Part shown: positions 24,901 through 36,900 of the stretch, piece by piece
How the letters are laid out: each line of letters opens with the position of its first letter
How positions within the stretch are numbered: position 1 is the first letter of the stretch
Source of the DNA: Siphonodentalium dalli
Lineage: Eukaryota > Mollusca > Scaphopoda > Gadilida > Siphonodentaliidae
NCBI GenBank assembly: GCA_032622095.1
Contig: CP136068.1
Coordinates: 124,687,989 to 124,751,988, forward strand
DNA: 64,000 nucleotides
Reading direction: 5' to 3'
The notes under the pieces: generated by a model
The model's input: the letters and a program-made list of their open reading frames with translations, nothing else
Told to the model about the DNA's origin: nothing
Databases searched by the model: none
Program-made: the position numbers and the translations under genes

Positions 24901-27900
24901 GACAGGCACCTTATTCTCAGGCCTGCCGAAAACGGGTACAAAAATCTCTGGATGAGAGGGGCTTAGAGATATTCTCATCGGTTTGAACATTACCTCCTCC
25001 TCTCTCAGTTCTTGGCGTTTCGTCCCATCTGTTTTTTCTCGACGTAGTTCCGGGTGTCGTATGACCGGGAGTTTCCCCCCGTCCAGGTGTCGTAGCCCCG
25101 GGAGTAGCACGGCCAGGTGTCGAATCCCACTGTCGAGTACTCTGTCCTGGCGTGGCACCTGGAGTTCCTGCACCTTTGGCTCGCCCAGGTGTGATCTCCC
25201 ATTTGTCGTTTGTCGGGGTTTTCTCTACTGCGTCCCAAGTGGACTTCTTTTTTGGAGTGGGCGTGTCTTCTCCAGTTGTTTGGTCCCACCTTCTTTTCTT
25301 TTTCTCCTTTTCCTTTTGTACCTGCCCGGCATCTGGTACATTTCCGTTCTGTGCTCGAAGCTCACCTGCTTTTGCCTTCTCCACCATTTGTTGACGTAGC
25401 ATCCGCTGAAAGTCAAATTGAAGAGTCGAATCAATGGCCATAAGATAATTACACTAATGCCTAAGCCTGCAAATAGTGTCTGTCATTTGCAGAATGAGGT
25501 CCCCAGAGGGTGAATTTAGTGATGATACCCAGCATGGCAGAATAGCATCACCAAAATCACCCTCTGGGAACCTCATTCTGCTTAGGCCTCGACTGCTATG
25601 GGAGACCGAGGATCAGACTGAATTTCCCCAGTTGAAGTTGGTTATGTTCACCCATTATTCACCTTGATTATGCAATTTATCTTCTGCTAATTAGGGGATA
25701 TAGAAAGTTTAGAAACTGAACAGAAGTAACAAACAAATTTTAATTTGAGACTATAGATACTTCCCAGAAGATGAGGCCTAAGCAGAATGAGGTCCCCAGA
25801 GGGTGAATTTGGTGATGCTAGCCTGCTGTGCGGGAGTCACTAAATTCACCCTCTGATGCCCTCATTCTGCAAATGACAGACACACTAATGCCATATGAAT
25901 AAAATATACTCTATTCTAAGGCACATCCCTTGTCACCTCAAGAGGGGTCTCACAACATAGCCTCTGTAAAAATTAACTCCTTCTTTAGCCACTGTTCCTC
26001 CAGGATCATACCACACTGTATCCTTGTGTTCATGTGTTTGATACTCCATTTTGAGAAAACAATTTAAACAGGCAATAAAAAGCATTTCCACTGGATAGAA
26101 AACTGTATTTTGCAAGTTCATGTTTCATATTCTGTTGAATATTGCTCAAGTTATCAAAACAGACATTCGAAAAAACTGTGAAAAGTAGAAAAAGGGCCAT
26201 AACTCAGTAAATAGTCATTGGACCATGACCATATTCAAACCTGAACGGCATATTCTCAAATATCAACTACATTCCAAATCCCATGGAACTGGAACGTTAC
26301 AGTTCATTTATCAAAAAAAAAATTTTTTAAACTAACCTGTTCCCTCGTAAGTTGCTGATCCATCATGACGTCGGCAAAGGTTCGCTTAATCCCCTGTTTG
26401 ACATCTGGAGTTTTACCGCCTATAATATAAAGCAGAAATGTCACGACCGAGTCGTGACAAATTAAAACAAATAAGTATTGTTACTATTTTACTATTTTAA
26501 ATCAGTTAATTAAATTAAATGAAAGCCAGAATAAATCTCCTGAAAAAGTGAAAATGGTTTGATTCTATTAACACTTTCATGACAGAAGCTGCACTGGTGC
26601 GGCATTAAAGATCATGTACCAGTGCATTCTCTTATATATTTGAGTCTCCAATAGGGAGCCTCACATATATAAGAGAATGCACTGGCTGACAAGATCAAGG
26701 TAAATATTGTTCAGCCAATGTATTCTCTTATATGGAGACTCGCATATATAATAGAATGCACTGGCACAGGATCTTATATGCTAAACCAGCACAGCTCCTT
26801 TCATGAAAGGGTTAAAGATAGTGTATCTCATCTGGGCCACAAATACAACAACATAACTATTATAAAACCAAATGTCAAGATTATGAATAGCCTTTTTGTG
26901 AATAAAACAGATAAAACTGAAGATTGTGTATATTGTTGTGTCAAAAAGGCATAATAAAATAGTTTATTTCTGAGGCAGTGGAGCATTCATGACAAAATAT
27001 CTTGGCTTTGATGGAGGGTGCTAATCAGATAGAGTTCCCCCTCTTGCTATGCTCCAAACATTTCTGCGAGATCGCCTGATATTTCTGTTCTAAAAATAGC
27101 ACCCCTTTTACTGTTATTAAGCATAATATGAGAAAAAATTGAAATAACACCAATTTTAATTGATAGATTTTTCGGCCAGGTGTCCTCGATTCATATATAT
27201 TATTGTATACCCTGGTATCTATATAAAACTTGCCAGGATGAGATACACTATCTATAAAGATAAGTTCAGTGATTCGGGAAGCTTATTTATTTATTATGTT
27301 CAGTTAGTGTACCTTTTGCAAAGATTTATTCTGACTTGAAAACAGATATGCTCAATCAAAGAGAAAATTCAGAGAGAAAATCTTCGTTTATGGATGTCGC
27401 AAGTTGTCCCAAGGCCACTAAAATAAATAGCTGTGTTCTCAAACAATTGTGGGCAGGCCAGCAGGTTTTTATAGTTATTTTGTAGCCAAAACAAGCAGGT
27501 TTTTCTTCCCACATTTTATGACCCAAACTTTCCAGCAGGCAGATTGTTGGGTACAAAAAATAACACTTTTCATTATGAAAAGCATTAATGCAATTTTAAT
27601 TCAACAGTTGTAAAAGTATTTTATGAGGTCTTCTTGTGTGATGAGGGAGGTGCCTGAGAACACAGTATTTTATTTATTTGGTCCAAATGTTGCCAACTTC
27701 ATGAGATAATTGAACAAAATTTATTGATTTAACAATTCCAGACATCCTGCAATGATTTCCTCTCATGACTTCAGCTAAGTTCTTTCAATTGTAACTGATT
27801 CCAATTTTCATCTGAAATAGATATTCAGAACTACAATTGCAATCTACATGAGATCAATTCATTGTATCTGATTTGTCTAATTAAAATACAGACTATTGAA

Positions 27901-30900
27901 CAAGGTACACTTTCTATAGACTGAAACAAATAGCAGAGAATCCCATTGTTTCCAAGAAGCATTATGTCAGTGTCAGTCAATCACAACATTCCATGGTAAA
28001 GCGATGAAGCCAATCAGAAGTTTGTCAGAATTCCTATACAGCAACATGATTCCAGTAAACCTTGTCATCAAGCCTTGAAATAGGGTGTCTGTCATTTGCA
28101 GAATGAGGTCCCCAGAGGGTGAATTTAGTGATGCTACCCCGCATAGCTGGCTAGCATCACCAAATTCACCCTCTGGGGACCTCATTCTGCTAAGGTATAA
28201 GCAAAATGAGGTCCCCAGAGGGTGAATGTGGTGATGCAAGCCCGCTATGCGGGGTAGCATCACTAAATTCACCCACTGGGGACCTCATTCTGCAAATGAC
28301 AGACACCCTATTTCAAGGCTTGCTTGTCATATAGATAAAATTAGCATAATAAATTATCTGTCACGTTGCTAATTTCACACAGCATTTGCAAATTTCTACA
28401 TTTACGAAAACTAATTAAAACACTAAAAAGCATCCAGAATTGACCGTTAATACCAAGCAAGGAGAATAGAATTACATATTTCCAAGAATTTCAACAGTTA
28501 GCACCGTATTTTTTATTCATGAAAATGAAACAGAACGCAGATCTGTCAATCATAAAACTATATTTAATGCAAATGTGTGGGGTGACATCCTACTGCAGGG
28601 ATTGCCAGGGAAAGCTATTTATAATGTCGGTAATAGGAAGAGTGTTGAAATGTTTCAGACTATAGGATACGTAGCTTGTCCAATACTTGTGAAATAGACT
28701 ACATTTTAATCAGACTGGTATCGAATCTGTCATATAAGAATAACATGAAGTATGATATCTTTGATAATAGTTCATTGACCCTTTCATGATGGGAGCTGCA
28801 CTGGTGCAGCATTAAAAACCCTGTCCCAGAGCATTCTCTTATATGTGCAAGGTGAATATTGTTAGGCCAATGCATTCTCTTATATATGCAAGGCGCCCTA
28901 TGCATTGGCATTTCAGGAAGCTCCAGTCATGAAAGGGTTATTTTGTTTTAAGCTGCCAGTTCACGGAATACTATAAAACGATAATAATTATTGGTTGTCA
29001 CTTAATCAGTTTCAATCAGTCTTCCAGAAAGAAGCGCAGGTGTGCGAACTACTTTCCAGACAACAGCTCACACCTGTTTGGAAAGATGCCAGCCTTGTTA
29101 ATTTCAATTGACTGAACAATGAAAATTCAATTTCTCTTCAATTGGATGTGTGATTGATAAGTGTCTGTTCCCATAATTGCTGCTTGCAAAGAACTTATCC
29201 TCTAATATATCAGGAAAACTAGATATTTTTTATCAATCATGGGATTAAATTATAAGAAATAAATCTTGTTTCTATTAAGTGTATTAGTCGTAACTGAAAA
29301 TTTTGAAAATACATTTACTATATCGTGCTAAATGTTAAAAGAATTTGTCTTCAAACTTTTTGGTTATAACTGCATATTACATGTACTTAATTAAAACAAG
29401 AATTATTTCCGAAAGATTCAAAATTTTCAAATTTGCACACAAAAATCATAATTACAGCTTTTGTTGAAAGAACTTGGTTGTGAGTCATTTTATGCACCTG
29501 GTACATGAATGACAAGGTCAGTTCATGTGTACGTACGTTATACTCATCGTCAGCAGCCGCACATTACCACCACAGGTAATATTATCTTCTCCAAGCCTAA
29601 AATTAGTCTTAAGACATGTAGTACAGTAATGAACAACCAAGCAGTATGCATAACCAGGGAACTAAACCGAAGGGGGGAGGCAGGGTAAATTATGTGTAAA
29701 AATTTCTTGAATTATGAATGCGAACATTTACAAATCATTGAATATCCATACAAAATTAAAGACTCAATTAAATTATTATCTTCGCTGGACTAGAAATTTT
29801 ACAGTGTAAATAGTCATATAATATTTATCCATTTAAACGATTTTATTTATATGTATTATTGAATACATCAATTAATATGAGTCACACTCTACCTAAACAT
29901 AACAGTCAATGGGTGCTGAAAATTTTCATACCGAGTAAAAATTATTCTGATCGGAATTTAAAAGGGAAATTTGAGTAATGGGGAGTATAAGGTTCTGATG
30001 ATCAGTGATGGTCCATTTGATGAACACTAATTACAGAAACTTGTTCCTTGCAAACCGTCGGCAGAATCTTTGTAGGAGCTAGAAAAAGGAAAATTGATAC
30101 GTGGTTAGAGGCTGTCTGCTTGGTGTCATCGAACTACACAAAACATTAATATGTTCAACTATAAATATGATAACATAATCGTCACACTAGATTGTTTGTT
30201 AATTCTTCCCATCTCCCTAGTCTATTCTTCAAACTTTTATCATCATATCTTGATCTTGCTCACATTTACCGCAGAGTCTTAAGATGCCAGAAATAGGGTA
30301 GTTACATTCTATAATTCAAAATAAATGATAATTCAAAAGTATAAATATTTAGGTTTTTTCTCTCAGCTTTTCTTTTCAATGTATTTCTGGCTTTGAAAAT
30401 TTGTATAATAGGTTTTCTAACATAGATATTCATCTCCCCAATACCACCCATATCTGATATTAACTTTTTCGGGAGAATGGACACGAAGGAAATACAGGAA
30501 CTTGCAACCTGATTAGGAATGAACTAAAGATAGCTTTTTGTTAGAATAAATGTCAGTTGATATCGGGTGACAAACAAATAATTTTGTAAGCATATTTTTA
30601 TTTTATTTTTCTAACCAGGGTTATGTTAAACCGTTATTAGTAAAATTTCTCATTTTTAAGATAGGCAGAATTGGATAGAATATTTCCATCTGATATATGT
30701 AGAATAACCTATTTTACACTTGGTGGATTCTACGATCTGACAAAATGTTGTAAAGCTGTACAGCCGATAGCCTATTTGTTAAACGTGTGACAGAAAATAA
30801 GATTTATCGATATTGTCCATAATTGCTTAACACTTCCATGACTGGAGATTCCTGAAATTTTGCAAAAACCCTGTGCCAATGCATTCTCTTATATATGAGA

Positions 30901-33900
30901 GTCTCCCATAGGAAGCCTTACATATATAAGAGAATACATTGGCCTAACAATATTTACATTCACCTTGTAAGCCAGTGTATTCTCTAATATATTATGCGAG
31001 GCTCCCTATGGGAGACTTGCATATAAGAGAATGCACTGGCACAGGATCTTTAATGATGCACCAGCGCAGCTCCAGTCATGAAAGGGTTAAATGACTATCC
31101 CCGAGTTGGAAATGGGTAACATTGTAATGAGATTGCCAAGGTGATTTCCGGCGTATCTAAGTCAGTTCTTCACCAAAGCCAAAAATACTGCTTGCAAATT
31201 TTTCACAAATCCTGGGGCTAATTTACGCAAAAATTACTGAAAGAGTGATCTCAGACATATTGCAATGTGCATCTAGATTGAGAAACTTTTATCTAACATG
31301 ATTGTAAATGGTGCATGACTGCACTTCACAAGAAGACAAGAGTAAAATGCGAAGCCATAATTATGGAATTTACAACAAGTTTGATGAAAGATTCCCTATT
31401 AAGATGCCGGTTGAGTTCTGTGTACGTCCCGTCCCATACCACACAAATGTATGGTGAGCATTAAAGAAGGATTATTTTAAAATTTGAATATGAATATAAA
31501 GTTATCCTTTTATCAAAGTTATTTTATGCTATATTTGACATTGGTTTCTCAACGATGCTTGGTGCAACAGACAGAATGACTCAGTACTGGATTATCCGAC
31601 TCAAATTAATAATAATTAACGAATCGTTAATCATGTTTATGGAAACCAGTTTATTCATATATTCACACCCTGCTGACATGCCTACTAATTGACACCCAAT
31701 GATCAATGAAGACATGAACCTCCATATGCATAATATGTCATGTGCTTCTATTTTAACAGGATTTCCATAGTATTCAGGCACTATACTCTGAAAACACACA
31801 GATGAGGCATCTGGCAAAAAAGAAGAGTGGACTTAAAGACTTTGATTTCCCAAACTATAACGGAGTACCTCTTCAGTGAATGGCGAAACAATTTTACAAG
31901 GAAATCCAAGGGAATATCAGTGTAATTATATAAGGCACACACAGATAACCATAGGAGAACATACAGTAATGCTCTAAGTAATCGACTTCTTAACCACAGA
32001 AGAATTATGGGTAACTTTTCAGGATTTAGTCAGAAATGTGGCTTGTGGCCATTCATTGGAAAGCTCTCCCTGAGAGCTTTCCGATGAATGGCCACAAGCC
32101 ATATTTCCGACTAAATCCTGAAAATTTACCCATAATTCTGTTGTGGTTAAGAAGTCGATTACTTAGAGCATTAGATTAATATTATTCACCCTTTAGAGCA
32201 TTACTAAATAATATTATGGAAAAGTTTGCTGGCCCAGGAACTCATAGCAAAAGGTATATATTTCTCATTATCATTAATCTAGAATAAAATCCCAATGAAA
32301 TTCAATCAGCTTTCCTTGGCTAATGCAACAGCAGACCGATAGAAAGGTTATGTCTATTGTTTGTACCAGTCGATCCTTGTGCATCATGACCCCAACAATT
32401 AAGAATACCTAGCTACAGGATACCAATCCTGTGTATTTTCTAGATATACTACCTCAAAACTAGTGAAGGCATTCACGATGGGTAGAGCACCAATGAAATT
32501 CTATCAGCTTTCCTTGGCTAATGCAATAGCAGACCGATAAAAAGGTTATGTTTCTTGTTTGTGCCAGTCGATCCTTGCGCATCATGACCCACAACAAGTA
32601 AGAATACCTAGCTACAAGATACCAATCCTGTGTATTTTCTAGATATACTACCTCAAAACTAGTGAAGGCATTCACGATGGGTAGAGCAGAGAAATCAGCA
32701 ACCGTGTCACCGACTGGGTGCACGCGCTCTGTGCATGGTGTCCACTTCACAAAAAGCGATGAACACCTACGCCACTTCAAGCTGCATGTTGTTATTGGGA
32801 GACTGTGTTGGAATTTGAACAATATATGTTACTTACAACTGTTGCGGTAGTTTTGAAAAGTTGTTCACATTATTAACGTTCATTCAAAAAAATTCTATTC
32901 ACATTGCGAATGCATTGGTGGTCTTTAAAGAGGTTTGTACACTAAATCCGGCCATTAATGGGAACATCTCCTTTTGTACTCAACAGAATATATGCAACAA
33001 AGGAATTAATTTGAGCCAAGGAATAGTGCAAAATACACCCATGTGCTCTGTGGACGATGCAAACAACATTGTAATTATAATTACCATGCTGTTTGCATCG
33101 TTCATGGAGCACATGAGTGTATAATATTGCACTAATCCATGGCTCAAATTCATTCGTTTGTTGCATATATTCTGTTGGGTATAAAATGAAATGTTCCCAT
33201 AAATAGCCGAATTTAGTGTACAGTACCCCTTTAACCCTTTACCCAACAAAACGGCCAAAAACGCCCAAATAAAGCTTCAACAGCCTAAAATATCTTCGGT
33301 CTGTCTCAATAGAACCATACAAATATGGATATCATTGGAACCGGCTCATTGACCACATTGTGATGGTTACAGTTATGCCCTGTGCCAATGCATTCTCTTA
33401 TATATGCGAGTCGACCATAGGTCGCCTCGCACATATAAGAGAATGCATTGGTCCATTTTTTTTTACATTTTTTAACAATTTTTATAATATTTTTGTACAT
33501 TCTTTGACAATTTTATCATTTTTAATATGTGTTAAGCCAATGCATTCTCTTATATATGCGATGCGACCTATGGTCGACTCGCATATATAAGAGAATGCAT
33601 TGGCACAGGGCCGTTCTGTTGGGTAAAGGGTTAATATATGACCAAATAGACCTATAAGTATACAGATATATCACTGTATGTCTTGAGCAAATAAAATACT
33701 CCCCCATATTTTATAAACAATTGTTGAGCCAATGAGAAGGCAAGTGTTTTCAAATAGCAACTTTCAAAAGTACTTCAAATGTTTTGAATTAAAATTGTAT
33801 TCACATGATGATGTGTGAACATAAATTTGAAAAGAGAACATTAGATCCGACAACACTTGAAAAATCATTACGGCTCAACAAATGTGGGCATTTAATTGGT

Positions 33901-36900
33901 CAAGATAATAAATAGATATATTGAAGATATTCAAGGAGAAATACCCACCATCGGCAAACGGGTCAGCTCTTTCTGGGGAAATTATCATTTGACGCCTTCG
34001 TGCTTGATACTCATTTTCCTTATCCGTGACCTTTTGTGGCCGCCGATCTGCCAGAGGATCATAGTCCTGAAAAGAAAGCATATCAAGGCTTAGACTTCAA
34101 TCCATAATCATTTTATGATAATATAAATAATAATAATAGTGGTGTTTATATAGCACTTATGACTATCTCCTATACCAGGCTATTGCCAGCGGAACCTAAG
34201 CGCTTCTCATTATTACCCCAGCTGTTGAGTAATGCCGAGTCTTATGTCTGCTGTAATTTTACAGGTGCTTCACCAGAGTGGTTTATGCTTAGTCAGTTAC
34301 CCACCAGCCAGGTCCCTATTTCTTGTCTAGGTATGACGTGACCACAGTACAAGCGACCTTGCCCAAGGATCACAACCTGTAACCACTGGGCTACCGAACT
34401 CAATAGTGTATCTCTTACGGGCCACAATTACAACAACAACATCATTTTTATTTTATTTTTATTATCTGAACATTTCCGAAGAGAACCACTAGATATGGAG
34501 TAATTTGTATAGAATGGGTTAAGAGTCTTAAAGATGCTTTATCCGATTAAACACCCTAAATTACTATTTCTTTAGCTTCGGGATACAAATTATTTGATTC
34601 GATTCGAGGAATCCGCTCATCAAAGCTCAGAGTGATCAGATATAAATTTTTGAAATCTGTTATTTCTCGAGATATGTACTTTTTCCACCTGGCAAATATT
34701 CAACAAACCGACCAAATTGCAGATGAAGATGGATAACTCTAAAATCAAGGAGTAATATCGCCTAATGTTATGATAATAAAGTGATTATAGGGCCATATAT
34801 CTTTGAACAACATGTTGATAAATAAAACTTTTTGGGAAATTTTATACCATAGTTGACAGTCTTTATTAAAAGGTTTTTGTTGTAATTAATTGATGCTGAT
34901 AACTAAAGCGTATTTTGAAGAAATGTTGTTGTTGTTGTAACTTGATGTTATGGGGACTGTCTGATATGATTGAGTACCTTAAAGCAAGCACAAAAAGGAA
35001 TGACAACATTATTTATTATTGACTCTTATTTATCTTCAACCCATAGAGGACAGTTAACATGTTTGTCACAACCATGTTAATTAGTGAGTACTCTCCCAGG
35101 GTTCATACACCTAGCTGAGAGTAAAATTCCATAACTTTTCCATACTTTTTCAAGACTTTCGGACAAATTTTCCAAGACTTTTCAGTGAAAAAATTCCATA
35201 ACTTTTCCATACCTCGTACCTAGCTAAACAATAGGAAGACCAATATATAAATTTCCAGGTTGTTTAAACAGAGCACACATATACTTTAGTTAAAATGAGC
35301 CCTTTATCTGCAAAGATGCATTTAACTAATTGAGCTGATATGAACAATAAATCATAAACAGATATACCCAGAGTTTAATGTTCAAGCACATCATCTTCGT
35401 GCCGTTACTTTTCATGTTTGTTATGCCATCGTTGTGAGTTTTTGATTTAGTGTGGCTGATGAGTGCCGCTTCCCCCATGTTGGCAATATCTATTAACTTT
35501 CCGGATTTAACACAAGTCGGCATTTCGCCTTCATCCGGTGCTCTGGTACCCGATCTATCCATGCTTCAAACCGCGTATCTGTGACCCATTTGTCACGGAA
35601 GACAGTTTCCAGTAATATTTGTTTACTACATAATGTATTACTATTTAGGTCAAATTCTGATATATTTAGCGGTCAAACAGGAGTTCCGGTAAGGGAGACA
35701 ATTCGTGTTTCGGCGTACCGTAAAACGTGTAGTTCAACTATGACTATGAAGATGGTATTGCAAGCTTACACGATAAGATCGGAAAGTAACAGCGTTTATT
35801 TACCTAAGAATTTGGCCTTGGGATATTCCATGACTTTTCAAGACCTTGAATCTCGGGGTAGCTAATTTTCAAGACTTTTCCCATAGTTGGGTGAAAAAAG
35901 GTCCCATTTTCCAGACTTTTCAAGGGTATTGAATCAAAATTTTCTAATTCCATAACTTTTCCAGGATTCCAGACCCGTGTACGAACCCTGTCTCCCCCTA
36001 TAATATGATGGACAGAGACAACATTTTCGCCATCTCTGTGTACAAAGGTGTTCACAATGAAAAATATACAACAAAAAAAGGTCATAACGCGGGATTTCTC
36101 TGTGAAAGGTCGCAATAGCTACTGATTCGGACTAATATAATATAATAAGATCTGGCAAATTTCAACGTAAAACGCAGCCAGACCATATGGCAAGAAAGAA
36201 AATGTTCTGTGAATGAGTTCGACTGTTGCATTATGCAGTTTATTGACCAGCCAGCTGATGCTAGGTTTCTAAATTGTTAGTGGGCATTATACTGAAGAAA
36301 TAATTGCTAAATATTGGTAGTAAAAAAGAAAGGAAAGTTTTATACCTGCCTACTGACCCTAATTTTTTTCATTCTGTTAGCAGAAATAGAAGCCCTTTTT
36401 TAGGCCTTAGCCGATACCTTAACCCTTCACCCAACAGAAGGGCCCTGTGCCAATGCATTTTCTTATATATGCGAGTCGACCATAGGTCGCCTCGCATATA
36501 TAAGAGAATGCATTGGCTTAACACATTAAAAATTATAAAATTGTTAAATAATGTAAGAAAAAATGGTAAAAAAAAGTTTTTTTTAGGCCAATGCATTCTC
36601 TTATATATGCGAGGCGACCTATGGTCGACTCGCATATATAAGAGAATGCATTGGCACAGGGCATAACTGTAACTATCACAATGCGGTCAAGAGCCAGTTC
36701 CAATGATATCCATATTTGTATGGTTCTATTGAGACAGACCGAAGATATTTTAGGCTGTTGAAGCTTTATTTGGCCGGTTGTGGCCGGTTTGTTGGGTAAA
36801 GGGTTAATTTGATTGAAGAAAACAAACCTTATCGTTGGCTGTGTCATTCAGAAAGTTGAGAGGTGCTGTATAATTGGACCTCTTTGGAATGGTTGTGTAG

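Larger units (their letters stand above)
19106..24993 (-). other. Intron 6 of SF3B1
   Basis: It is almost wholly repeat: family-A composite (19182-19605), module array (19686-20456), P2 (20478-20615), P1 (20679-21033), family A (21058-21192), a 3.3-kb tandem array (21390-24770) split by a hAT-like element (23035-23902), and family A again (24780-24925). Confidence 0.85.
25406..26336 (-). other. Intron 5 of SF3B1
   Basis: It contains a family-A composite (25464-25893) and a single 'CATAACTC' module (about 26150-26320). The short stretch between them is not recognised. Confidence 0.8.
26420..33948 (-). other. Intron 4 of SF3B1
   Basis: A 7.5-kb intron with P2 MITEs (26568-26815, 28775-28941, 30837-31090), a double family-A hairpin (28074-28325), a mariner-like palindrome (31964-32174), a 200-bp tandem duplication (32289-32690) and the adjoining G and P1 elements (32925-33634). 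Positions 26820-28070, 28942-30830 and 31091-31960 show no recognised features and may be the unique part. Confidence 0.8.
34067..36827 (-). other. Intron 3 of SF3B1
   Basis: It contains a SINE-like sequence (34115-34405), family E (34528-34982), a hAT-like element (35097-35990) and P1 (36419-36807). Positions 35996-36418 are not recognised. Confidence 0.8.

Noticed and set aside
33943-33948. Exon 4 ending at GATGGTGG with donor GTATTT
   Set aside because: It breaks the frame with exon 5 and stops within three codons; the donor 4 bases earlier gives the conserved DGGK.
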